From: Pseudomonadota bacterium | Lineage (GTDB): Bacteria > Pseudomonadota > Alphaproteobacteria > Micavibrionales > Micavibrionaceae | Reading direction: 5' to 3' | DNA: 64,000 nt | NCBI GenBank assembly: GCA_029558635.1 | Contig: JAKQEE010000052.1 | Span: 640,860 to 704,859, forward strand | Notes under the pieces: model-generated | Seen by the model: the letters and a program-made list of their open reading frames with translations, nothing else | The model's database searches: none | Told to the model about the DNA's origin: nothing | Made by a program: the position numbers and the translations under genes | Shown here: positions 56,506-64,000 of the stretch, one piece after another | How positions within the stretch are numbered: the first letter of the stretch is position 1 | Layout of the letters: every line of letters begins with the position of its first letter

Positions 56506-57231
56506 CTAAAACCCGATCTTATTAAAAATTTCAACAGGTGAGAGTGAGGCGGTCACGGCTGCAAAATTGATAACACCACTCAACAGTTGTTCAGTCAGAA
56601 CTAATTCGGCTTGGCTGTTTTCAAAATTGAGCATGGCATCCCCTGCCCTCTGCTTTACCAAGGCAAGATCAGGCCCGACGGGAATTAGGTCGTCTAGGGT
56701 TGCATGTTTCGGTTGCTCTTGATTTGCAAACTTGCGCTCCCAGTTCGCTTGAATGAGCGCTGATTCAAGCTTTGCGATGAGGTCAGGTGTAAGTCCGAAG
56801 AGAGTTGGCATTGCCAGAACCGCTGCATTGATCTCAGGGTCTTTGAATGCGAGAGAAAATATTTTGACCGGCTCCACACCACGGAGAGACTGGCGGATTG
56901 AATCTGCTTTTACAGGGTCAACAGGAAAATCCAAAAGATCAGCTTTCAGCGTCTCAAGGTGAGCTTTGCGAGACACGGCTTCCTTCTGAAGGTCGCGTGC
57001 CACAACGAAAAGTGGATTGAGGACAGGCAACACCTCGGTCGCAAAGGCATCATCGCTGAAGCGTTTAGCGGTGCGGGTTGCGTCTGTAACCACATTATCG
57101 ATTGTGGCACGCATGGCCTCTGCAGGTGCCTTCAGATAAGCCAATCTGTCCGTCGGGAAATGCACGGTGGCATGCCGATCACCGTTATGAACCTGAAAAG
57201 TGTTTTCGTTTTTTACAAATTGTACTGCCAT
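56506..57231 (-). CDS. Unknown protein (241 residues), island operon lead gene
   Basis: ATG 57231 follows GGAAGG and is preferred to an ATG five codons earlier. The protein is soluble and helical with a beta-rich start (VQFVKNENTFQVHNGDRHAT). No domain is recognised. It appears to start the five-gene block, and a 16-bp direct repeat lies 68 bases upstream. Confidence 0.65.
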   Translation of the reverse strand: MAVQFVKNENTFQVHNGDRHATVHFPTDRLAYLKAPAEAMRATIDNVVTDATRTAKRFSDDAFATEVLPVLNPLFVVARDLQKEAVSRKAHLETLKADLLDFPVDPVKADSIRQSLRGVEPVKIFSLAFKDPEINAAVLAMPTLFGLTPDLIAKLESALIQANWERKFANQEQPKHATLDDLIPVGPDLALVKQRAGDAMLNFENSQAELVLTEQLLSGVINFAAVTASLSPVEIFNKIGF

Positions 57232-57376
57232 TTTGAAGCCTTCCATTAGTTGACCGATAAAAAATTCACGTCAACAGAATAACATCGAAAGGCATAAATA
57301 TCAATTAAATCAATTATTTACAGGCATGTAAATTGAAACGCATAGGCACACTTGAAACACAGTTCGATAAAAAATA

Positions 57377-58336
57377 TTACGTTCTGAGAGGAATGTGAGA
57401 AACCCTCACGCGACTCTCCGGATTAGTAACACCCTTATCTCTCAGAAGATTTGCAAATGCCTTATACATTGCAAGAGGATATTCTGTTGGACCTATTATA
57501 ACGTAGCGAAGAAACTTATCTAAATCTAAGTCATCAAGACTTTTCTCAGGTGGGGCTTCTATAGGAATTTTGTATATAATTTGGGGGATGCCATGGATCG
57601 TTTCAAAACCTTTTTCAATGCAATCTGCACTCAGAATTTTAGGGCAATATGTTACTCTCCACTCCTTTTCTTCCGCAAACCCAGGGTGTTTTGTGCATGT
57701 TGTCGCAAATAGAAATGCTTTAAACAGAAGGTCTACTATAATATCTGGCTCTAGTTTTGACACCATATCCAAGTTATTTTCTATCCCAGAAACAAGACCT
57801 AACATTTCTCCTTTAAATGATTGATCATCTAAATAGGCAACTGGGCTTGTATATAAACCATTAAAATATTCGCTCTCGCTAAAAAAAATAGGGCTATTTA
57901 GAACTAAAGCAACACCAGAATTTTTTGAGTAGGCACGCCACATAGATAATCTCCCCAAGCCCCCCTCATTTTCCTCATCATGCTCTGAGAAGCAAGATAG
58001 ATATGTGTCGGTCATAAATGTATTCATCCAGCCGTCATAATAGCTTTCTAATTTCTTAACAATTTCAGGAGAAATGGGGTTGAGAACTGATTCTAGTTTT
58101 TCCTTCAATCCGTCTGAGTATGCATTAATTAAACAATTCTTACCGTGATGCATCTCAGCTTTATCATTCATGCAAGATGCTTCTCTCATCCAAAATCTTT
58201 TTTGGGATATTATTTTCATAGCGGCATCAGCGCTGGTGTAGTGAACGAGCGGATTTCTTGTTTCCAACATTTTCATTTGACGGGGGCAAGCAAAAGGAAA
58301 AAATATTGAAAAAAGCTTTTCTTCTTCAGGTGTCAT
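57377..58336 (-). CDS. DUF2971 protein, island
   Basis: The 319-residue protein starts at ATG 58336, preceded by AGAGG. An ATG 11 codons earlier lacks a ribosome-binding site. LVHYTSADAAMKIISQKRFW, EASCMNDKAE, SCFSEHDEENEGGLGRLSMW and EKEWRV are the DUF2971 landmarks. The first block resembles ADP-ribosyltransferase-like 'HYT' motifs. DUF2971 proteins occur often in defence and mobile regions. Activity has not been established. It is AT-rich relative to neighbours, indicating transfer. Confidence 0.85.
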   Translation of the reverse strand: MTPEEEKLFSIFFPFACPRQMKMLETRNPLVHYTSADAAMKIISQKRFWMREASCMNDKAEMHHGKNCLINAYSDGLKEKLESVLNPISPEIVKKLESYYDGWMNTFMTDTYLSCFSEHDEENEGGLGRLSMWRAYSKNSGVALVLNSPIFFSESEYFNGLYTSPVAYLDDQSFKGEMLGLVSGIENNLDMVSKLEPDIIVDLLFKAFLFATTCTKHPGFAEEKEWRVTYCPKILSADCIEKGFETIHGIPQIIYKIPIEAPPEKSLDDLDLDKFLRYVIIGPTEYPLAMYKAFANLLRDKGVTNPESRVRVSHIPLRT

Positions 58337-58408
58337 GGGAGCCTCTAGTTTCTTGTGAATGATAAACATATAACTGTTCGCACCAATAATAAAGCCCTTT
58401 AGGACAAC

Positions 58409-58515
58409 GGACAGCCCTTAGAGGGGCTGTCCCGTCCGTCCGATAATTATAAAGTTTGTCCTACCCCCGTCCGCCTTGTCTTCTGCCTGTCCTAGCTTGT
58501 CCGCCCCCGTCCGAA
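58409..58515. repeat. Hairpin and GGACGGG-type repeats downstream of RepA-like remnant
   Basis: GGACAGCCC at 58409-58417 and GGGCTGTCC at 58424-58432 form a perfect 9-bp stem. Read on the minus strand, CGGACGGGGG occurs twice between 58460 and 58515, each followed within two bases by GGACAA. Such repeats next to a replication gene resemble iterons, but a role is not shown. Confidence 0.5.
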
Positions 58516-58528
58516 ACTAAAGATTTTG

Positions 58529-58930
58529 TTACAGGTCGGACAGAGCAATCCCGTCCTGAATTTCTGCCAAAATTCTATTAAAAGACCGCTTCATACTCTC
58601 TTCCTTCCCAGTCAAAACCCCTCCATTCACTAACCGTTTGTAAAACTCTTCTTTCGATACATCCCTCTCTAAGGTTTTAAAAACCTCCAATGCTCTTTGA
58701 GCTTGTGGAGAAATTTTAATTGCCTCAGAAGTGGACAGGACTAAAACCGCCCCGACCTCAAAACTCTCAGCCTCTCCGACTGGAATTTGAATAAGTTCAA
58801 AGTTAAGTGACTTAGGCTCCTCCGCATCCTTCATTTTGGTACAGGAGAATTTCACCTGATTCCCTGACTTCTCGAACTTAAACTCTCCGTCCCATGCACC
58901 CTTACCCGTCCAAATCCCGTGGAGTCCCAT
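58529..58930 (-). pseudogene. C-terminal fragment of a RepA/AAA-type mobile-element replication protein
   Basis: About 133 residues remain. FEKSGNQVKFSCTKMKDAEE and LNFELIQIPVG match the C-terminal tail of AAA/RepA-family ATPases of integrative elements, and the last ~60 residues (QRALEVFKTLERDVSKEEFY, SMKRSFNRILAEIQDG) look like their terminal winged helix. The ATPase core that should precede them is absent. The frame runs on into the neighbouring ATPase antisense strand, but that part is chance sequence. The assignment is from remembered family patterns. Confidence 0.55.
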
Positions 58931-61030
58931 ATTATTGCGCGTACCTGTATGGTGTGGATGGGGACGCATATCGTTAATGGAAGCGGATTGGGTATCGTCA
59001 CCGCCGCAGGTATGAAAACCGAATTCGGGAAGATTGTGGGGCTGACTGAAAGGATTCAGGAAACAGAGACGCGACTTCAAAAACAATTAGGCATTCTGGC
59101 CAAACAGCTCACCGTTCTTGTCGTCGCGGTTGCTGCTGCTTTTATTTTAATCGGATGGCTGGGTGGCCAGCCCCCCCTGCAAATGTTTATGGCAGGTGTT
59201 TCTCTGGCGGTTTCCGCTGTGCCGGAGGGGCTGCCCGCCGTTGTTACCATTACACTGGCGCTTGGCGTGCGGATTATGGCGCGGCGCAATGCTCTGTTGC
59301 GCCATTTGCAAACGGCGGAAACTCTGGGGGCAACTTCCGTGATTTGTACCGACAAAACCGGCACTCTCACCAAAAACGAAATGACCATACAAAAATTGTG
59401 GCTTGGCAGCGGGGAAGTTTGTATCAGCGGCGTAGGTTATGAGCCTCAGGGACAATTTACCAAGGATGGGCAGACGATTACACCTCTTGAACATGCCGAC
59501 CTCATGGCTTTGCTAGAAACAGGTGTCATCTGCAACCACGCGCACATTGCCCGTTCCGGTAGCGGATGGGTGGCCATTGGATCCCCTACCGAAGCTGCTT
59601 TCGTTGTGGCCGCCCAGAAATCCGGCATGAATGGAAAAAAAGATTGCAATATCTGTTGCGAGTTTTCTTTTAATTCCACTCGCAAGCGCATGTCGGTTGT
59701 CGAAGAGTGTGCCGAAGGTATGGTTTCGCATGTGAAAGGCGCACCGGAAATTTTGCTGGCGCGGGCCAGCAAAGTTCTCATCGACGGAAAGGAATACGTT
59801 CTGGATGATGGTATGCGCCACGAGATCAAAACTGCTTGTTCGGGGTATGCACAAGACGGCATGCGTACTCTGGCGCTGGCGCGCAAAAGTTTTTCACTTT
59901 CAGAAGATATCGACGAAGGAATGGCCGAAACGGAGCTGGTCTTCTTGGGCGTTGCGGGAATTATCGACCCTCCGCGCCCCGAAGCCCAAGATGCCATTGA
60001 AAATGCGAAGAAAGCCGGAATCCGCATTTTTATGATCACCGGTGATTCTCCCGATACGGCTTTGGCTATCGGCAAACAAGTCGGATTGAAAGCCGAGCAA
60101 GCCGTGACGGGTACAGAAATTTCCAAATTGAGTGACGAAGGACTTCTGGAGCTTCTCGATATTGACGTCATTTTTGCCCGCACAGTCCCCGAAGATAAAT
60201 TCCGCATCATCAAACTTTTGCAAACACAAGGGCAGCTTGTCGCCATGACCGGCGATGGGGTTAATGACGCTCCGGCGCTTAAGCAAGCAGATATTGGAAT
60301 CGCAATGGGCATACGCGGCACAGATGTCGCAAAAGGCGCTTCCGACATGGTGCTAACAGACGATAATTTTGCCTCAATCGTTGCGGCCATCGAAGAAGGA
60401 CGCAGGCAGTATGCGAATATCCAAAAGTTCGTTCGCTATCTGACGTCTTCGAATGTCGGCGAAACTTTTGCCATTTTCATTAATATCCTTCTGGGGCTGC
60501 CTCTTATTCTTCTTCCCATTCAAATTCTGTGGGTCAATCTGGTTACGGACAGCTTTACAGCTCTATCTCTCAGTTTGGAAAAAGCGGAAAAAAATGTCAT
60601 GAGCGCGCCGCCGCGCCCCATAAACCAGCCCATTCTCGATCAACGCACTTTAGCGGCGCTGGGGATATTTGGTTCCTATATTGGAATTGCAACACTGCTC
60701 CTTTACCAGTTTTATCTGGGCAACTCATCTTACGAGATGGCCAACAGCGTCGCATTTACGGCCATGGTGGTCATGGCCAATATTCATGCTCTCAATTTCC
60801 GCAGCTTTGACAAACCCGCCCATAGAATCGGTTATTTTTCCAACCCTTGGGTTCTCGTTGCTGTGGCCTCCATGCTTGTCCTTCAGGGGTTTGCCGTTTA
60901 CACCCCTTTTCTTCAGTTGGGCCTTAATACGGTTCCGTTGGGTTTACAGGAGTGGTCGCTGATCTTTCTTGCCGCCACGCCTCTGCTGTTGTTGACCGAG
61001 GCCTACAAAACCGCCAAATCCCCTATCTAA
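58919..61030 (+). pseudogene. Cation-transporting P-type ATPase, N-terminus deleted
   Basis: The remaining 703 residues contain MGTHIVNGSG, the phosphorylation motif DKTGTLT (Asp at residue 145 of the fragment), MITGDSPDTA, MTGDGVNDAPALKQADIGIA and C-terminal helices M5-M10 (LPIQILWVNLVTDSFTALSL). This is the calcium-ATPase (SERCA-like, PMA1/PMR1) subgroup of bacterial P2 ATPases, which have ~890 residues with the Asp near 330-350. About 190 N-terminal residues are missing, including M1-M2 and the TGES actuator motif, so transport is probably lost. The cut coincides with the RepA-like fragment. Confidence 0.85.
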
Positions 61031-61152
61031 CCATCCCCCTCGCCTCCGTCTTTGAACAATAGTTTCTTTGTGGGACGTCATTTGGAAATGATGTTCACAA
61101 AATCTTAAACAATCAGATGAATAATATGGCCAGAATGTGTCACCTCGCCCAC

Positions 61153-61338
61153 CCAAAAGCGAAACTAGTTCAGTAAATTCAAGTAAAAATAATTATTATT
61201 TTTTTATGATTTCATTATTACATCAATACATGTAGTAACCTACTTCCCATTTCGAAACTTTATTCGTTATTTACTTGATTACTACACTATTAAATATTTC
61301 AAATGAATACTTAATATTTTTGATAGTTTCGCTTTTGG
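61153..61338. repeat. 15-bp terminal inverted repeat around AT-rich DNA
   Basis: CCAAAAGCGAAACTA at 61153-61167 is exactly complementary to 61324-61338. The 156 bases between are very AT-rich with no gene. The element size (186 bp) and ends resemble a miniature inverted-repeat element, but no flanking target duplication is visible. Of the 478-base gap 61031-61508, the first ~120 bases show nothing. Confidence 0.5.
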
Positions 61339-61369
61339 AAAAAATTTTTTCTTTTTTGTCGTTTTTCTC

Positions 61370-61398
61370 TTGCAACTTATCTCAGGCTTTTGTATAAA
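61370..61398 (+). promoter_or_regulatory. Sigma-70 promoter of candidate small RNA
   Basis: TTGCAA at 61370-61375 and TATAAA at 61393-61398 are exactly 17 bases apart. No coding gene on the plus strand follows before the terminator at 61429-61464. Confidence 0.6.
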
Positions 61399-61404
61399 GA
61401 TCTT

Positions 61405-61465
61405 ACACACCCTCTATTACCGCCGTTTGTCCGGAGCACCGAAAAGGTCTCCGGACCTTTTTTTC
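61405..61465 (+). ncRNA. Candidate small RNA of about 60 bases
   Basis: A transcript from the promoter above would start near 61405. It ends at a strong rho-independent terminator: GTCCGGAG at 61429-61436 and CTCCGGAC at 61449-61456 around a 12-base loop, then a run of T. There is no open frame inside. The identity is unknown, and a leader or attenuator for a lost gene is an alternative. Confidence 0.45.
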
Positions 61466-61508
61466 ATTCGATCGCAGACTTAGGGAAAATTGTGAAAAAC
61501 TGGGGAAA

Positions 61509-61585
61509 TGGCGATCCCGGCAGGACTCGAACCTGCAACCCTCTGCTTAGAAGGCAGATGCTCTATCCAGTTGAGCTACGGGACC
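61509..61585 (-). tRNA. tRNA-Arg (TCT)
   Basis: On the minus strand GGTCCCG pairs with CGGGATC (one G-T), D arm TAGCTCAACTGGATAGAGCA, anticodon loop CTTCTAA, T arm GCAGG-TTCGAGT-CCTGC, and CCA encoded. 77 bases. Confidence 0.97.
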
Positions 61586-61599
61586 GTCTGATAACCGTT

Positions 61600-61905
61600 T
61601 TAGGCGGAAGCCTCTTCCGGCGGAATATATTTGAAGTTATCAACGTAATTACGCGGCGTTACTTTCCGCTCTTGCGCCGGAAGAACCGTATAAGTCCACC
61701 CTTTGCAATTTGCGAATTCAACCGCTTTTTCCATCGAGGAGAAATTCAGCTTGACCTGCCCCAGTGCGTCCTTCGAGCTGGTCCAGCCCATAAGATTTTC
61801 CGGCGCTCTCTGGCTCTTCAATTCATACTCCAGCACCCAGGACTGCGTTTTGGCGCGGCCGGATTGCATGGCGGATTTGGCGGGGCGGTAAATTCTGACT
61901 TCCAT
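61600..61905 (-). CDS. Complex I accessory subunit, NDUFS4 family
   Basis: This 101-residue protein belongs to the 'ETC complex I subunit conserved region' family (NDUFS4), an accessory subunit restricted to mitochondria and alphaproteobacteria. VRIYRPAKSAMQSGRAKTQS, WVLEYE, LMGWTSSKDALGQVKLNF and EKAVEFANCKGW are the landmarks. It lies downstream of a tRNA-Arg promoter region on the same strand and ~75 bases from the sigma/anti-sigma pair. No other nuo genes are here. Confidence 0.9.
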   Translation of the reverse strand: MEVRIYRPAKSAMQSGRAKTQSWVLEYELKSQRAPENLMGWTSSKDALGQVKLNFSSMEKAVEFANCKGWTYTVLPAQERKVTPRNYVDNFKYIPPEEASA

Positions 61906-61981
61906 GGTCGTCTTCCCTTCAAAAATCGAGCTTACCCTATAGGAGTTGCCAAAAAATTAAAAGGGGGGAAATCCCCCTTTT

Positions 61982-62629
61982 CTACCACCTGAACAGCTTT
62001 TTGGCGGCGAATCCGGCCACAATCCCGATGATGACGTAGGGCAGGAAATTGAGGAAATAGGCTTCGCCGACATTGTCCTTGGGACAGACTAGGCGCATAC
62101 CGATCCAGCCGAATTCGCTGACCGCCAGAACGGCAAAGCTGGCCAGTGCGCACGGCATCACCGTCGCCCCTTTGCGAACCAGCAGAATCACGGCAATGGC
62201 CGGAAGGGTTGTGTGAAGAAGCGTGTTCATCCAGCAATGGGACAGCCAGTTCTCGCGAATATCGCCCATTCCTTCGAAAAACAGGCGGTCGAGCATCCAG
62301 AACACCTGAACGGACAGAAGCGTGACAGGTACGGCGATAAACTTCTTATAACGCTCGCAATCGGGAATGGTGAGCCAGAACGTCATCAGCGAAGCGGCAA
62401 TTCCCGTGGCAAAGGCCAGCGCGAGTTCAAAAATATACTCTTCACGATTCATCGCCTCAATGATGTTTTCACGAAGACCAATCGTAAGCGCCACAGCGGT
62501 CGTGTAGGTTACAACCAGCAATATCCACAGCAGAGCCCGACGCATCGGGTTCACGCACTCCATAGGCTTCAGGTCGCCGCACAAATTCCGGATGGTCTGA
62601 TCAATGTTGTTATTGTTGTCGCAACTCAT
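61982..62629 (-). CDS. NrsF-like (DUF1109) anti-sigma factor
   Basis: The 215-residue membrane protein has six predicted helices (for example LWILLVVTYTTAVALTI, FELALAFATGIAASLMTFW, FLPYVIIGIVAGFAAK) after a short cytoplasmic N-terminus. DUF1109/NrsF proteins hold a cognate ECF sigma factor at the membrane until stress. Its ATG overlaps the stop of the sigma gene by four bases. The pair is similar in arrangement to Caulobacter sigF-nrsF, which respond to metal and oxidative stress. That signal is inferred only. Confidence 0.85.
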   Translation of the reverse strand: MSCDNNNNIDQTIRNLCGDLKPMECVNPMRRALLWILLVVTYTTAVALTIGLRENIIEAMNREEYIFELALAFATGIAASLMTFWLTIPDCERYKKFIAVPVTLLSVQVFWMLDRLFFEGMGDIRENWLSHCWMNTLLHTTLPAIAVILLVRKGATVMPCALASFAVLAVSEFGWIGMRLVCPKDNVGEAYFLNFLPYVIIGIVAGFAAKKLFRW

Positions 62630-63174
62630 GCCAATTTCTCTTTTAGTTTCTGAAGGGCACGGTGCATCGTGACCTTAACGGCCGACTCGGAAAGTCCGGT
62701 TTTTTCCGAAACTTCTTTGGTGCTATATCCTTCTATTTTTAATAACTCCACAACCCTTTTCTGTTTTTCGGGCAGTGACTCCAATGCCTCTTCAATATCC
62801 TTGAACGAGGCCTCCGACTCTCCTCCATTGAGATAATCCGGCACATCTACCGTTTCAATAGACACCTGTCGGTTCTTCTGCGAGGCGTAATGTTGTCGCA
62901 GAAAATCCGTGCGGCGGAACGATACAATCGCCATCAGCCACGGCAAGAAAGGGCGATCCGGGTCGTAGGTATGCAGCGCCTTGTGAACGGAAATCAGCAC
63001 TTCCTGGACAACATCATCCACAAGATCGGGAGAAGGCAGGGATTTTGTGACGGCCCTGCGGATCAGCGGCACTATTCCCGTCAGCAGGTCGCGATAAGCC
63101 GCCGCGTCCCCTTTCTGGGCACGGGAAGCCAAAAGTTTCCACTTCAGTTCCTTTTCGTCTTGTTCTAGCGGCAT
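62626..63174 (-). CDS. ECF-family RNA polymerase sigma factor (SigF-like)
   Basis: The 182-residue sigma factor has region 2 (LVDDVVQEVLISVHKALHTY, PFLPWLMAIVSFRRTDFLRQ) and region 4 (ALESLPEKQKRVVELLKIEG, YSTKEVSEKTGLSESAVKVT). ATG 63174 is chosen, and TTG 63192 six codons upstream is an in-frame alternative. The start region has no convincing ribosome-binding site. It overlaps the anti-sigma gene by ATGA and is divergent from a YeiH-family gene, a likely regulon member by position. Confidence 0.92.
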   Translation of the reverse strand: MPLEQDEKELKWKLLASRAQKGDAAAYRDLLTGIVPLIRRAVTKSLPSPDLVDDVVQEVLISVHKALHTYDPDRPFLPWLMAIVSFRRTDFLRQHYASQKNRQVSIETVDVPDYLNGGESEASFKDIEEALESLPEKQKRVVELLKIEGYSTKEVSEKTGLSESAVKVTMHRALQKLKEKLA

Positions 63175-63279
63175 GGGCACACAATAAACCAAGGAGCTAG
63201 CGCTGTCTTGCTTTTCTTCAAGGTCTGGGATAGGTTCGCGCTGTTTTTTTACTCAATAAAAGCCCAAGAAGAATAGTAA

Positions 63280-64000
63280 ATGTCCGGTTTTAACCTGAAC
63301 ACCCTCAAAGGAATTTCTTTTGTTACTTTATTTGCAGCTCTGGCGACTTCGATTGCCAGTTTCGAGTTTTTCAAGAGCCTGCAGATTTCTCCACTGATTA
63401 TCGGGATGGTATTGGGTATTGCGGTCGCCAATACGTTCCGTTCGCGCATTCCTCATGACTGGGACAGCGGAATTAAATTCTCGGGCAAGATGGTGCTTCG
63501 GGCAGCCATCGTTTTTTACGGGTTCCGCTTGACATTCCAAGATATTGAAGAAGTCGGAATTAGCGGAGTTCTGATCAGTTTCCTGATGGTCACTTTGACC
63601 TTTATTATCGGCTACGTGATCGGCACACGCGTTCTGAAGCTTGATAAAGAAACAACCATTCTGACTTGCTCGGGAGCTTCGATCTGCGGCGCTGCGGCTG
63701 TTCTGGCCACCGAAAGCGTTATCAAAGCCCCGCCGCACAAAAGCATGGTCGCAGTGGCCACCGTCGTGCTGTTCGGAACCATTGCGATGTTCCTTTACCC
63801 TGCCCTGTACCGAGCAGGCATGGTTCCCGTTGATGCACATGATATGGGTGTTTTTATCGGGGCTTCGGTTCACGAGGTCGCCCATGTGGTCGCCGCCGGC
63901 AATGCTGTTGGGCCTGATGCCTCCAACACCGCTGTCATTATCAAGATGATCCGCGTTTTGTTCCTTGCCCCCTTCCTTATTGCGATTGGTGCTTGGATTG
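63280..64000 (+). CDS. YeiH-family putative sulfate exporter, 3' end outside window
   Basis: An ATG at 63280 opens a frame that stays open to the window end (240 codons). It encodes a polytopic membrane protein: IGMVLGIAVANTFRSRI, CSGASICGAAAVLATES and ASVHEVAHVVAAGNAVG are signatures of the YeiH/UPF0324 family, whose members are annotated as putative sulfate exporters. Seven or so helices are visible. It is divergent from the ECF sigma gene across a ~105-base gap. Confidence 0.88.
   Translation, partial: MSGFNLNTLKGISFVTLFAALATSIASFEFFKSLQISPLIIGMVLGIAVANTFRSRIPHDWDSGIKFSGKMVLRAAIVFYGFRLTFQDIEEVGISGVLISFLMVTLTFIIGYVIGTRVLKLDKETTILTCSGASICGAAAVLATESVIKAPPHKSMVAVATVVLFGTIAMFLYPALYRAGMVPVDAHDMGVFIGASVHEVAHVVAAGNAVGPDASNTAVIIKMIRVLFLAPFLIAIGAWI

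Larger units (their letters stand above)
55300..57314. repeat. 16-bp direct repeat bracketing the small-gene operon
   Basis: TATCAATTAAATCAAT occurs at 55300-55315, 14 bases after the tRNA-Asn CCA, and again at 57299-57314, 68 bases upstream of the first gene of the five-gene block. Both copies are exact. It could be an attachment-type duplication or a regulator site. Confidence 0.5.

Noticed and set aside
58931-59086. N-terminal extension of the RepA-like fragment
   Set aside because: This part is antisense to conserved ATPase motifs (MGTHIVNGSG, TEFGKIVG). The match to the replication family begins only near 58.9 kb.
61390-61992. 200-residue plus-strand frame
   Set aside because: It reads through the antisense of tRNA-Arg and of the NDUFS4-like gene and has no family-like sequence.
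63328-63885. 185-residue minus-strand frame
   Set aside because: It is the antisense of the YeiH-family gene, which has clear family motifs on the plus strand.

Overview
The window is chromosomal DNA from an alphaproteobacterium. The evidence is gene content: a CcrM-type adenine methyltransferase fused in an overlapping pair to folB, a PopZ/DUF2497 gene upstream of valS, an F0 ATP synthase cluster with separate b and b' subunits and no F1 genes, an NDUFS4-family complex I subunit, a DciA-type (DUF721) helicase-loader gene, an NrsF/ECF sigma pair, and ruv next to tol. Base composition is near even by eye. The lineage could be Micavibrio-like, but this is a guess from the mix of genes and is not demonstrated.

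Layout. 1-9.4 kb: the end of pepN, then pta-ackA-rnhB, a periplasmic binding protein, ccrM-folB behind a cluster of five GANTC sites, a secreted protein of unknown function and mutY. 9.4-16.4 kb: dciA-like, suhB, an OmpA-domain protein, a membrane-anchored DsbA and smc. 16.4-20.9 kb: atpI, atpB-atpE-b'-b and nadD, with two minus-strand unknown genes intruding. 21.1-26.3 kb: rsfS, rlmH and an envelope block (EnvC-like, CtpA-like, YibQ-like) ending in rppH. 26.3-35.7 kb (minus): yebC-ruvC-ruvA / ruvB-ybgC-tolQRAB, with a 603-residue unknown gene on the plus strand inserted between ruvA and ruvB. 35.9-39.9 kb: a response regulator and partner, then zapA - 6S-like RNA - DUF4236 - fau - ymdB. 40-48.3 kb: tkt, gap, fba and rpmE, with repeat-rich spacers. 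One spacer holds a DUF1643 gene exactly enclosed by a 32-bp inverted repeat. 48.3-53.5 kb (minus): pcm, popZ, valS, corA.

53.6-61.5 kb is the accessory part. It has tRNA-Cys, a soluble zinc-binding chemoreceptor-type protein and tRNA-Asn. A block of small minus-strand genes follows (an AlpA-like regulator, a DUF5681-like protein, a DUF2971 protein). The C-terminal stump of a RepA/AAA-type replication protein abuts a P-type ATPase that has lost its first ~190 residues, so both genes are cut at one junction near 58.93 kb. A 15-bp inverted repeat around AT-rich DNA and a candidate small RNA come next, before tRNA-Arg. 61.6-64 kb: an NDUFS4-like subunit, NrsF-like anti-sigma, ECF sigma factor and the start of a YeiH-family exporter.

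Core genes work in recognisable modules: acetate metabolism (pta-ackA), central carbon (tkt, gap, fba), ATP synthesis, Holliday-junction processing (ruv), envelope integrity (tol, EnvC/CtpA) and cell-cycle control (ccrM, popZ, zapA, smc). Novelty lies in the unknown genes inserted into conserved operons, the inverted-repeat DUF1643 cassette, and the tRNA-Asn-linked remnant element.
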